In this document: positions 1 to 7,089 of the stretch, piece after piece | Layout: each line of letters begins with the position of its first letter | Position numbering within the stretch: the stretch's first letter is position 1 | Source: Candidatus Uhrbacteria bacterium | GTDB taxonomy: Bacteria; Patescibacteriota; Patescibacteriia; 2-12-FULL-60-25 | Length of the DNA stretch: 14,635 bases | Assembly: GCA_023246325.1 (NCBI GenBank) | Contig: JAHFIO010000013.1 | Location: 1 to 14,635 of the forward strand | Direction of reading: 5' to 3' | Program-made: the position numbers and the translations under genes | Notes under the pieces: generated by a model | The model's input: the letters and a program-made list of their open reading frames with translations, nothing else | Databases searched by the model: none | What the model was told of the DNA's origin: nothing

Positions 1-390
1 TTTACGCAAATCATCTAAACGTTCGGATGAACAAAAACAATAATACGCACGCCCCATTTCAACTAATTGCTGTGCATATGCACGATGTTTTTCTGTACGT
101 TTTGATTGCGTATAGGGTCCATATAATCCACGCTCAAAAATTTTTCCATCATCATCTATCCACACGCCTTCATTTGGCAGGATGCCAATACGCTTCAACG
201 ATACACAGATATCTTCCGTCGCACCTTCAACAAAACGTGTTTGGTCTGTATCTTCAATACGTAAAATAAAATCGCCTTCTGATTGACGTGCAACAAGTTC
301 ATTATATAAAGCAGTACGTACGCCCCCAATATGCAAAAAACCCGTTGGACTTGGTGCAAATCTTGTTCGTACACGACGTGAAGTATTCAT
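1..390 (-). CDS. gltX: Glutamyl-tRNA synthetase, N-terminal 130 residues (3' end outside window)
   Basis: Class I aminoacyl-tRNA synthetase that charges tRNA with glutamate in the cytoplasm. The visible part is the start of the Rossmann catalytic domain. It has RVRTRFAPSPTGFLHIGG at about residues 6-23 with the HIGH-type ATP signature HIGG at 20-23, then ILRIEDTDQTR, then YGPYTQS, and AYYCFCSSERLDDLRK at the window edge. The reading frame is open to base 1, so about three quarters of the protein lies outside. I chose ATG 390 over the in-frame ATG at 396 because a -35/-10 pair (TTGGCA, 17 nt, TATATT) ends 8 nt before ATG 390; a transcript from it would start at about that codon. The gene follows the GT26 gene with only a 25-nt gap. 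Whether it is a discriminating or non-discriminating GluRS cannot be told from this part, and the gene for tRNA-Gln in the window does not settle it. Confidence 0.95.
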   Translation of the reverse strand, partial: MNTSRRVRTRFAPSPTGFLHIGGVRTALYNELVARQSEGDFILRIEDTDQTRFVEGATEDICVSLKRIGILPNEGVWIDDDGKIFERGLYGPYTQSKRTEKHRAYAQQLVEMGRAYYCFCSSERLDDLRK

Positions 391-398
391 AGACATTG

Positions 399-427
399 AA
401 TATAGCGGTAAATCCTCATCCTGCCAA
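399..427 (-). promoter_or_regulatory. Predicted leaderless promoter of gltX
   Basis: On the minus strand, TTGGCA (427-422, five of six matches to the -35 consensus) is followed by a 17-nt spacer and TATATT (404-399), then 8 nt, then ATG 390. The -35 hexamer overlaps one of the GCAGGAT sites (418-424). No Shine-Dalgarno sequence lies in front of ATG 390. Inferred from sequence only. Confidence 0.5.
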
Positions 428-1159
428 TTTTTCTTTTAGAGCATAATATGGAAATACAAATACCGCTTGCAAAATACGTTTTATGCGCTTTGGTTCTCTC
501 AAGAGACGGTACAACCACTCTACACCACATGTTTGCATCCAATAAGGCGCGCGTCTCACCGAACCAGACCAATAATCAAATGCACCTCCAACACCAATAG
601 CTACTTTCACACTTGGCAATTGAGCAAGATATTGCACAATCCATGATTCTTGTTTTGGATGTCCAAAAGCAACAAAAATTAAATCTGGTGCAAATTGCGT
701 TAAACGCATTAATGCCTCATTTCCTTTTTCATCACTTTCTCCTTCCATACTCACAGCACCTCCTTGCTCGGTAGATAAAATAATTTCTGGAAATTTTTTG
801 CGCATATTCCATCCTGCACGTTCCACTATTCCATCCTGCCCACCAATGAATGCAACTCGCCATTCACGTTCGATGGCTTCTTCTAAAAGCTTTTCAGCAA
901 AATCTACACCCGGCACCCGGTGTGGCATAACGCCTCGCATCCGAGCAGCGCATTGCAATCCAATACTATCCACTAAACGTAGATCTGCTTGTCGCAATAC
1001 ATTCCAATATCGAGCATCTCGTTTCGCTTCTAGTAAAATTTCTGCATTTGCCGTCACTATCATCACCTGTTTCCCTTGCGCATTTAACCAACGCACTCTT
1101 TCAATTGCTTCAACTGCGGAATATCCATGTATCACTAAACCGAATATTTCAAAAGTCAT
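416..1159 (-). CDS. WecG/TagA/CpsF family (GT26) glycosyltransferase
   Basis: Family members transfer a sugar such as ManNAc, ManNAcA or glucosyl residues from a UDP-sugar to a lipid-linked intermediate at the inner face of the membrane, for teichoic acid, enterobacterial common antigen or exopolysaccharide assembly. Visible motifs in order are VTANAEIL (35-42), LVDSIGL (62-68), RVPGVDF (81-87), VAFIGGQDGIV (102-112), PDLIFVAFGHPKQESWI (158-174), IGVGGAFDYWSG (188-199), RRAPYWM and GVEWLYRLLREPKR (212-225). The 247-aa length is normal. D64 sits where TagA has its proposed catalytic Asp, but the usual Asp-Gly is Asp-Ser here. The C-terminus (FVFPYYALKEKLAG) is hydrophobic and basic, matching the membrane-anchoring tail of the family. 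Its ATG overlaps the tatD stop as ATGA, so translation is probably coupled. Donor and acceptor cannot be inferred, and no other envelope-sugar gene is in the window. Confidence 0.9.
   Translation of the reverse strand: MTFEIFGLVIHGYSAVEAIERVRWLNAQGKQVMIVTANAEILLEAKRDARYWNVLRQADLRLVDSIGLQCAARMRGVMPHRVPGVDFAEKLLEEAIEREWRVAFIGGQDGIVERAGWNMRKKFPEIILSTEQGGAVSMEGESDEKGNEALMRLTQFAPDLIFVAFGHPKQESWIVQYLAQLPSVKVAIGVGGAFDYWSGSVRRAPYWMQTCGVEWLYRLLREPKRIKRILQAVFVFPYYALKEKLAG
805..839 (-). repeat. Tandem direct pair of a 13-mer containing GCAGGAT
   Basis: GCAGGATGGAATA occurs twice on the minus strand, at 839-827 and 817-805, with a 22-bp period. As 22 is not a multiple of 3, the two copies are read in different frames of the GT26 gene: as Gln-Asp-Gly-Ile in one and Ala-Gly-Trp-Asn in the other. 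The identity is therefore at DNA level and not a protein repeat. Confidence 0.85.
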
Positions 1160-1998
1160 ATTGTAAAAAATGTACGCGCATTTTCTGTTGTGATTCTCGC
1201 TATTTCTGTAGAATGCATATTCCGCAATTCTGCAATTTTTTCCGCTACATATTGTACATATGTCGGTTCATTATTCGTACCTCTAAAAGGAATAGGAGCA
1301 AGCCATGGCGCATCTGTTTCAATCAGCATTTGATTCAGCGGCATACGTTCAATGACGCGCCATATAGCATCGGCAGGATTTTGAGTTTTTTTTAATGGAT
1401 ATGTGATAATACCTGTAAATGATAACAATACACCCATTTCTAAAAGAGGTTTCGCCTCCTCCCAATTACCAGTAAAACAATGCACAACTGCAGAAAAATC
1501 TTTTTTTTCTTTTTCTTCACGAATAATTTCTGCAAGTCGTATAAGCGCTTCTCGACAATGTATAATAACAGGTTTCCCTAATCGACGTGCTATATCTATA
1601 TGTAAACGAAATACATCCTCTTGTATTTTTCGTGCAATGGTAATATCACGATCCGTATCAATACGAAAAAAATCTAATCCTGTTTCACCTATTGCCACAA
1701 CTTTTTTTGAAGAACTTGCAATACGTTCAATTTCCACACTATCAAATTTTTCTACCTCACCCTCAGATGCATCATGATATGAACTCGTGAGATGCTCTGG
1801 ATGATATCCTGCGCTCGCAAAAACTCCTTCATGTTTTTCTGCGAATTCAATTCCTGATCTTGATGTATTAGCTGATGTACCAACACATACCGTCCATACA
1901 CCCGCATCCTGCATACGTGAATACACAGCGTCGACATCAGATGCGAAACTGGGAAAATGAAGATGAGAATGTGTATCTATATATATAGGTTCTGACAT
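1156..1998 (-). CDS. tatD: TatD family metal-dependent hydrolase/DNase
   Basis: TIM-barrel metallohydrolase. Known members are 3'-5' exonucleases or deoxyribonucleases, also linked to DNA repair and D-aminoacyl-tRNA hydrolysis. Expected metal ligands are all present: H10 and H12 in DTHSH, E105 in GETGLDF, H147 in IIHCREA, H173 in VVHCFTG and D229 in IETDAPWLAP. Length 280 aa is slightly longer than the typical 255-265; the extra length is an acidic segment around residues 70-95 (TSSYHDASEGEVEKF). It lies 45 nt downstream of the cvpA-like gene and overlaps the next gene by 4 nt (ATGA). No convincing Shine-Dalgarno sequence precedes ATG 1998. Orthology to E. coli tatD rather than the YcfH/YjjV paralogs cannot be settled by eye. 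Confidence 0.93.
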   Translation of the reverse strand: MSEPIYIDTHSHLHFPSFASDVDAVYSRMQDAGVWTVCVGTSANTSRSGIEFAEKHEGVFASAGYHPEHLTSSYHDASEGEVEKFDSVEIERIASSSKKVVAIGETGLDFFRIDTDRDITIARKIQEDVFRLHIDIARRLGKPVIIHCREALIRLAEIIREEKEKKDFSAVVHCFTGNWEEAKPLLEMGVLLSFTGIITYPLKKTQNPADAIWRVIERMPLNQMLIETDAPWLAPIPFRGTNNEPTYVQYVAEKIAELRNMHSTEIARITTENARTFFTI

Positions 1999-2043
1999 AC
2001 TACTCGGTCATCTTGAACGACATGGCTTCTATATGCGTACAAA

Positions 2044-2529
2044 CTATTTGAATAAAAAGGATAATGACGTATGAAAAATACTCATAATCCATTGCGCAAC
2101 TTTCGATGCATTCGCTAATGCAAATAAACTCGGCACTGGTTTAAATGTAGTAATTAAATAAATCATTCCACCTAATAATACAATCGCTTCGCTAAATCCA
2201 AATGCCGCCCCCAATAATAAATCAACACTTTTCAAAAATGGTAGAATGGTAATGAATCTAAAAATCCCATCAACTATGGTCAGCGCATACCCCATAAGTC
2301 GATTTATAATTAAAAATAATGCTAAAAACGCTATAACACGTGCCCATCCTATTGGAAGAAAAACACCTAATATAGCAGCCAACCAGGATGACCAACTACG
2401 AGCTAAAATAAACCCTAAAATAGCCCCTAAAAGCCTTCCCAATGTATGAATAAACCCATCTTTTCCGCCCATTCCTACAAATATAAGCAGGACGAACATC
2501 AAACTAACATCGGTTATGTTAAATGTCAT
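2044..2529 (-). CDS. CvpA family membrane protein
   Basis: A 161-aa, very hydrophobic protein with about four membrane segments (roughly 8-20, 28-45, 60-80 and 105-128). The N-terminal pattern (GFIHTLGRLLGAILGFILAR) matches the CvpA/colicin V production family, where Gly-rich GxLxGxxxG segments follow a short first helix. CvpA is needed for colicin V release in E. coli, and the family is widespread with no defined biochemical activity, so only the family is claimed. It starts 11 nt after the rsmI stop, so it is probably cotranscribed. A GGGG run lies too far upstream (about 14 nt) to be a good Shine-Dalgarno site; a weak TAAACT ends 8 nt before the ATG. Confidence 0.8.
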   Translation of the reverse strand: MTFNITDVSLMFVLLIFVGMGGKDGFIHTLGRLLGAILGFILARSWSSWLAAILGVFLPIGWARVIAFLALFLIINRLMGYALTIVDGIFRFITILPFLKSVDLLLGAAFGFSEAIVLLGGMIYLITTFKPVPSLFALANASKVAQWIMSIFHTSLSFLFK

Positions 2530-2540
2530 ATACGTATAGT

Positions 2541-3221
2541 TTACCCCTTTGGCCGAGGTCCGACAACTAAAGTAAATTCTCCCCTACTACTTGTAGCACC
2601 AATTGCTTTTTGTACATCACGAGCGATTCCACGATAAACGGTTTCGTGCATTTTTGTTAATTCACGACCAATACATATGAGACGTGTTGGTTCAAGTATT
2701 GCAACTAATTCATCTAAACATTTCTCAATACGATGTGTTGATTCTAAAAAAATAACAGGCTCTTTGATCGTAGAAATTTTTTCAAAAAAAGTTTTGCGCC
2801 CTTTTTTGTGTGGAACAAATCCTGCATATATAAAATCATCCATAGGAAAGCCGCAAACAGAAATCAAAGACGTGAGCGCAGATGCACCTGGAATAGGGAT
2901 AACGCGGATGCCAGCCTCATGCGCGGCTTGAACTAATTTTCCACCCGGATCATTCATTCCCGGCGTTCCCGCATCGCACGTATATGCAATATTTTTTCCT
3001 GCTTCAATCTCCTGAATAATATGTTGTAATTTTTCTGAACTGGTATGCTCATGCAAGCTAATACTCGGCGTATGAATATCATATGCGTGTAATAATTTCC
3101 CGGTCACACGCGTGTCTTCGCATGCAATGCATTGCACTTCACGCAATGTATCAACCGCTCGAAATGTAATATCGCGCAAATTGCCAATAGGCGTTCCAAC
3201 AATAAAGAGGGTTCCTTTCAT
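2541..3221 (-). CDS. rsmI: 16S rRNA (cytidine(1402)-2'-O)-methyltransferase, short form
   Basis: SAM-dependent tetrapyrrole-methylase-fold enzyme that 2'-O-methylates C1402 in the 30S decoding centre. Motifs in order are GTPIGNLRDIT (9-19), CEDTR (34-38), DAGTPGMNDPG (83-93; usually DAGTPGISDPG), PGASA (111-115), FLESTHR (158-164), RELTKMHE (186-193) and RGEFTLVV (213-220). At 226 aa it is about 60 residues shorter than the E. coli enzyme: it ends straight after the methylase domain and lacks the small C-terminal helical domain. The conserved core is complete and the stop is clean, so this looks like a natural short form and not a broken gene. It is the promoter-proximal gene of the leftward run and is divergent from the lipoprotein gene 24 nt away. 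Confidence 0.93.
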   Translation of the reverse strand: MKGTLFIVGTPIGNLRDITFRAVDTLREVQCIACEDTRVTGKLLHAYDIHTPSISLHEHTSSEKLQHIIQEIEAGKNIAYTCDAGTPGMNDPGGKLVQAAHEAGIRVIPIPGASALTSLISVCGFPMDDFIYAGFVPHKKGRKTFFEKISTIKEPVIFLESTHRIEKCLDELVAILEPTRLICIGRELTKMHETVYRGIARDVQKAIGATSSRGEFTLVVGPRPKG

Positions 3222-3228
3222 GCGCGCA

Positions 3229-3237
3229 TGGTATCAT
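3229..3237 (+). promoter_or_regulatory. Extended -10 promoter of the lipoprotein gene, predicted leaderless
   Basis: TGG followed by TATCAT (3232-3237), then 8 nt, then ATG 3246. No good -35 is seen. There is no Shine-Dalgarno site, so a transcript would start at or next to the ATG. This hexamer almost fully overlaps the opposing TATGAT of rsmI. Confidence 0.45.
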
Positions 3238-3238
3238 A
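3233..3238 (-). promoter_or_regulatory. Candidate -10 of rsmI overlapping the divergent -10
   Basis: On the minus strand TATGAT (3238-3233) lies 11 nt before ATG 3221. A start 6-8 nt downstream would leave a leader of only a few nucleotides. No TGn extension or correctly spaced -35 is seen, so this is weaker than the other calls. Confidence 0.35.
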
Positions 3239-3245
3239 GAATCAT

Positions 3246-3935
3246 ATGTTGTCACGCATTATCCTATTTTCTTTCGGACTCGCACTTTGTGGTTCTGGCT
3301 GTTTTCGGCAGGATGCGCATATCTCAAAACCACCTAAACTCATACCAACAAAAACAGATATCACCTCGACACTCATAACAGAACCAATTCCAACACCACC
3401 GAATCCTGCCGAAGAATTAAACGCTGCTATACTCAAATTCCGTGATCAAAAATCATTTCGCGCAAAATTACATATACAAAATGCAAAAACATCTTTTAGT
3501 GGAACTATTGAATTCGTGAAACCATCACGTATGCACGCGTTAATACAAACCTCCGATAACCAAAGTCTAGATATAATTATTACAGGGCCCAACGTCTATA
3601 CGCGCGTCAATGAAACAACGTGGAAAAATATTTCAACAACACCTGAAGCAATGAAATTTAGTGATATGTTATATTCTTTTACAAATGGTAAGATGAGTGT
3701 ATCGCAATTTGGTATACAAAAAAATACACCAGTTGAAAAAACGCATGATGCAATCAAAAATTGCGATCTCTACACAGCAAAACTAGCACGTACAGATACA
3801 AATACACAAACCACACAGACCTGCATTGCAAATGATATCATCACCTATGTACACATTGAAGCCAAAGATACGGGAGTCACTGATATTGAATACTACGATC
3901 AAAATGCATTATTTTTAATTGAAAGACCTATATAA
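3246..3935 (+). CDS. Putative lipoprotein, LolA/LppX-like in outline
   Basis: A 229-aa predicted secreted lipoprotein. The N-terminus (MLSRIILFSFGLALCGSGC) is a short basic-hydrophobic signal ending in Cys19; the residues before it (CGSG) are a loose lipobox with Gly and not Leu at -3. Residues 20-55 are Pro/Thr-rich linker. From about 55 the pattern SFRAKLHIQNAKTSFSGTIEFVKPSRMHALI alternates as beta strands, like the LolA/LppX-type half-barrel lipoproteins that carry hydrophobic cargo; this is a resemblance in pattern only. It is divergent from rsmI and sits 63 nt upstream of clpB. In this gene Gln is mostly CAA, while the Gln in its GCAGGAT site is CAG. Confidence 0.7.
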   Translation: MLSRIILFSFGLALCGSGCFRQDAHISKPPKLIPTKTDITSTLITEPIPTPPNPAEELNAAILKFRDQKSFRAKLHIQNAKTSFSGTIEFVKPSRMHALIQTSDNQSLDIIITGPNVYTRVNETTWKNISTTPEAMKFSDMLYSFTNGKMSVSQFGIQKNTPVEKTHDAIKNCDLYTAKLARTDTNTQTTQTCIANDIITYVHIEAKDTGVTDIEYYDQNALFLIERPI

Positions 3936-3959
3936 AAAGAGTTTCGTCATAATACATTA

Positions 3960-3989
3960 TTGACGGATTAGCAGTCAGCATGGTAGAGT
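3960..3989 (+). promoter_or_regulatory. clpB promoter, predicted leaderless
   Basis: TTGACG (3960-3965), an 18-nt spacer ending in TGG, and TAGAGT (3984-3989), followed by 9 nt to ATG 3999. The TGn extension compensates for the weak hexamer. The -10 region is covered by the CIRCE operator. No Shine-Dalgarno sequence is present between the -10 and the ATG. Confidence 0.55.
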
Positions 3990-3994
3990 GCTAA
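3968..3994 (+). promoter_or_regulatory. CIRCE operator (HrcA binding site) in front of clpB
   Basis: TTAGCAGTC, a 9-nt spacer, then GAGTGCTAA. The CIRCE consensus is TTAGCACTC-N9-GAGTGCTAA, so only one base differs. It ends 4 nt before ATG 3999 and covers the -10 and the presumed transcription start. By established knowledge HrcA bound here represses chaperone genes, with relief on heat or unfolded protein. hrcA itself is not in the window. Confidence 0.93.
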
Positions 3995-3998
3995 CTAT

Positions 3999-6638
3999 AT
4001 GATACCCCAAAATTTTACAACAAAAAGTCATGAAGCCATACAAAAAGCCCATGAAGTGGCTTTTAGAAATGGACAGCAGGCAGTTGAACCGATTCATTTA
4101 TTATCCGCTTTATTAGAGCAAGAAGGCAGCGTTGTGCCTTCCATTATAAAAAAATTAGAGGTGGATATAGCAGCTTTACGCGGTAGCCTGCATGATATTT
4201 TAACAACACTTCCTAAGATCGCCGGTCATGATGGAGCGCTCAGTCAAATACATTTATCACAGGATATGGTACATACCCTTGTTGGAGCTGAACGAGCTGC
4301 ACGATATTTTAAAGATGAATATATTTCAACCGAACATGTACTGCTCGCAATCGCAGAAGGTCGTGAAGCAGCTGCACATATCCTGCAAAATTTTTCCGTT
4401 TCAACAGATTCCATATTAAAAGCACTTAAAGATGTTCGCGGATCTGCAAAAGTAGATTCCATTGAACCAGAAACAAAATATCAAGCATTAGAAAAATATG
4501 CGAAAAATTTAACCGAGCTAGCAAGACAAGAAAAATTAGATCCAGTGATTGGTCGGGATGAAGAAATTCGTCGCGTCATGCAAGTGCTCACACGACGCAA
4601 AAAAAATAATCCTGTATTAATTGGTGAAGCGGGAACAGGCAAAACTGCTATCGTTGAAGGATTAGCACAACGTATTATTACAGGAGATGTACCAGAATCA
4701 TTAAAAGATCGCGAAATTGTTGCATTAGACATTGGTTCTCTCGTTGCAGGAACGAAATTTCGCGGTGAATTTGAAGAAAGATTGAAAGCTGTTGTCAAAG
4801 AAGTGGAACAATCAAATGGAAAAATTATTTTGTTTATAGATGAATTACATACTTTGGTTGGTGCTGGTTCTTCAAGCGAAGGAGGAACTATGGATGCATC
4901 TAATTTGCTAAAACCTGCATTAGCTCGCGGAGAATTACATGCAATTGGGGCAACAACCTTAAAAGAATTTCAAAAACACATTGAAAAAGATGCAGCTTTA
5001 GAGCGACGTTTTCAACCTGTATTTGTAGATGAGCCATCCATTGAAGATACGGTATCTATTTTACGCGGCATAAAAGACAAATACGAATCACATTTTGGTA
5101 TTCGTATTACGGACAATGCATTAATTGCAGCTGCAAAATTATCAAGCCGGTACATAACCGATCGCCATTTACCAGATAAAGCAGTTGATTTAATTGACGA
5201 AGCCGCCGCACAATTAAAAATGCAAGTTGAATCCATGCCCGATGATTTAGATAGACTAAAACGTGAACAAACACGTTTAGATATTGAAAAGCGCGCTCTA
5301 TCAAAAGAAGATGATCCAGCCTCCAAAACACGTTTGAAAGAATTAGAAAAACATTTAGCAGAAGTTTCGGAAAAAGCGCATGATCAAGAGCTATCTTGGA
5401 CCGCGGAAAAAACAATCGTGAACCAAAATGCAGATATTAAAAAACAAATTGAAAAATTTAAAAGCGAGGCAGAAATAGCAGAACGTCGAGGCGACTTAGA
5501 AAAAGTGTCAGAAATTAGATATGGCAAATTACCTGCAATAGAAAAGCAATTACAAGATGGAGAGAAAAAATTAAAAAGCTTACAAGGTGCGCGCGGTGTT
5601 TTACGTGACGCAGTAACAGAAGAAGATATTGCGCATGTTGTAGCGCGTTGGACCGGCATTCCCGTAACACGCATGCTGCAAACCGAAACCGAAAAATTAG
5701 CACATCTAGAAACTGAATTACATAAACGTGTTGTTGGGCAGGATGAAGCTGTACGCGCGGTGGCAAGTGCCATACGTCGTTCCCGAGCAGGTTTATCTGA
5801 TATAAAACGACCCATTGGATCATTCTTATTTTTGGGTCCTACCGGTGTAGGAAAAACTGAATTAGCCAAAGCACTGGCCGCATCCATGTTTGATGATGAA
5901 GACGCCATTGTACGTTTGGATATGAGTGAATATGGCGAACGGCACACCGTGTCTCGTATGATAGGCTCCCCTCCTGGATATATTGGCTACGATGAAGGTG
6001 GACAACTAACAGAAAAAATTCGCCGTCGACCATATGCCGTTGTGCTTTTAGATGAAATTGAAAAAGCGCATGGAGATGTTTTTAATACCTTATTACAAGT
6101 ATTAGATGATGGAAGATTAACAGATGGAAAAGGAAGAACCGTATCTTTCCGAAATACGGTTATTATTATGACATCAAATATCGGCTCAGATCGAATTCTT
6201 GAGTGGGGGTCGACACGAAATGAAATTGGATTTACTGATGGAGAGAAAAAAGATGAAGGTTCAGATGCATTAAAAAAACAAGTATTTGGATTATTAAAAG
6301 AAAATTTCCGACCAGAATTTTTAAATCGCATCGATGATACAATTATGTTCCATGCATTAAAACCTGAAGATCTAGCACGTATTGTTGAATTACAATTAAT
6401 AGAAGTAACAAAACGTATGATAGATAAACGTATTCATATAACATTTACAGAAAAAGCTAAAAAACTACTTGCGGAAAAAGGATATGATCCTGCTTTTGGT
6501 GCACGACCATTAAAACGTACCATCCAAGATATGGTATTAGATACACTAGCGCTTCAAATCATCGAAAATAAAATTACAGAAGGCGATACCGTATCTATTG
6601 ATGCATCAAAAAATGAAATCGTAATAAAAGTGAAATAA
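3999..6638 (+). CDS. clpB: ATP-dependent chaperone ClpB (Hsp100 disaggregase)
   Basis: Hexameric AAA+ disaggregase that threads aggregated proteins through its pore, working with DnaK. All parts are present in 879 aa: Clp N-domain (about 1-145), NBD1 with Walker A GEAGTGKT (209-216), Walker B ILFIDE (277-282) and pore loop KFRGEF (253-258), a coiled-coil M-domain (about 405-525, rich in Glu/Lys), NBD2 with Walker A GPTGVGKT (613-620), Walker B VLLDE (682-686) and pore loop GYIGYDEGG (660-668), and a C-terminal D2-small domain with FGARPLKR. The long M-domain and lack of a ClpP-binding loop separate it from ClpA and ClpC. Control by HrcA is indicated by the CIRCE element at its start. Its TAA directly abuts the stop of the convergent 148-aa gene, with no terminator in between. 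Confidence 0.98.
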   Translation: MIPQNFTTKSHEAIQKAHEVAFRNGQQAVEPIHLLSALLEQEGSVVPSIIKKLEVDIAALRGSLHDILTTLPKIAGHDGALSQIHLSQDMVHTLVGAERAARYFKDEYISTEHVLLAIAEGREAAAHILQNFSVSTDSILKALKDVRGSAKVDSIEPETKYQALEKYAKNLTELARQEKLDPVIGRDEEIRRVMQVLTRRKKNNPVLIGEAGTGKTAIVEGLAQRIITGDVPESLKDREIVALDIGSLVAGTKFRGEFEERLKAVVKEVEQSNGKIILFIDELHTLVGAGSSSEGGTMDASNLLKPALARGELHAIGATTLKEFQKHIEKDAALERRFQPVFVDEPSIEDTVSILRGIKDKYESHFGIRITDNALIAAAKLSSRYITDRHLPDKAVDLIDEAAAQLKMQVESMPDDLDRLKREQTRLDIEKRALSKEDDPASKTRLKELEKHLAEVSEKAHDQELSWTAEKTIVNQNADIKKQIEKFKSEAEIAERRGDLEKVSEIRYGKLPAIEKQLQDGEKKLKSLQGARGVLRDAVTEEDIAHVVARWTGIPVTRMLQTETEKLAHLETELHKRVVGQDEAVRAVASAIRRSRAGLSDIKRPIGSFLFLGPTGVGKTELAKALAASMFDDEDAIVRLDMSEYGERHTVSRMIGSPPGYIGYDEGGQLTEKIRRRPYAVVLLDEIEKAHGDVFNTLLQVLDDGRLTDGKGRTVSFRNTVIIMTSNIGSDRILEWGSTRNEIGFTDGEKKDEGSDALKKQVFGLLKENFRPEFLNRIDDTIMFHALKPEDLARIVELQLIEVTKRMIDKRIHITFTEKAKKLLAEKGYDPAFGARPLKRTIQDMVLDTLALQIIENKITEGDTVSIDASKNEIVIKVK

Positions 6639-7085
6639 TTAGGCGGCATCAAGCATTTCTCGTCTTGCTATAAGCGCTATGTTTCTTATACGTTTACGTA
6701 TAGCTTTACTCGGATGCCGTTTTAATTCAATCGCAATTTTATATAATTTACTTGCAGCCGCAATCCACGCATGACTTGTATGAAACCATGTGTACAATTC
6801 TTCACATGTTACAAATATCCGACCTCGCTGAATCACACCAAGCTGACACAAAAAAACGAGCTTTAAAATATCGCTCGCTAATTTACGTTTTTGACCTGGC
6901 TTAGGTGCTTCACCTAAAGATTCACTTTGACAAATTTCAATTGCTTCACCCGTATCTTTACGCCACCCATCAATTTCAACTGATCCCATATGCCCAAATG
7001 CCCGTAAATCAAACACATGTCCCTGTATATACCCTTCTGGCAGAAGTTCCGACTCCGATGAACGGAGTAGGTCGGTATTAGACAT
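6639..7085 (-). CDS. Unknown 148-aa protein, possible degenerate PD-(D/E)xK fold
   Basis: I do not recognise this protein. It has no signal peptide or membrane segment. Residues 35-52 (SVEIDGWRKDTGEAIEIC) look like a beta hairpin with acidic residues E37, D39 and E50 spaced as in PD-(D/E)xK nucleases. The catalytic Lys expected at residue 52 is Cys, and a Lys/Arg-rich helix follows (QKRKLASDILKLVFL, 65-79), where a migrated lysine (K66 or K68) could stand. Then comes a strand (GRIFVTCEEL) and a basic helical C-terminus (HPSKAIRKRIRN). The nuclease idea is weak inference. It starts 4 nt after the YtxH-like stop, so it is the distal gene of that unit; no Shine-Dalgarno sequence is seen. Its TAA abuts the clpB stop. 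Confidence 0.75.
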   Translation of the reverse strand: MSNTDLLRSSESELLPEGYIQGHVFDLRAFGHMGSVEIDGWRKDTGEAIEICQSESLGEAPKPGQKRKLASDILKLVFLCQLGVIQRGRIFVTCEELYTWFHTSHAWIAAASKLYKIAIELKRHPSKAIRKRIRNIALIARREMLDAA

Positions 7086-7089
7086 TAAA

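Noticed and set aside
27..269. 80-codon plus-strand open frame near the left edge
   Set aside because: It is antisense to the gltX N-terminus, which has the HIGG motif and a continuous matching frame.
5384..5947. 187-codon minus-strand open frame opposite clpB
   Set aside because: Serine- and cysteine-rich shadow of the clpB reading frame, with no signals of its own.
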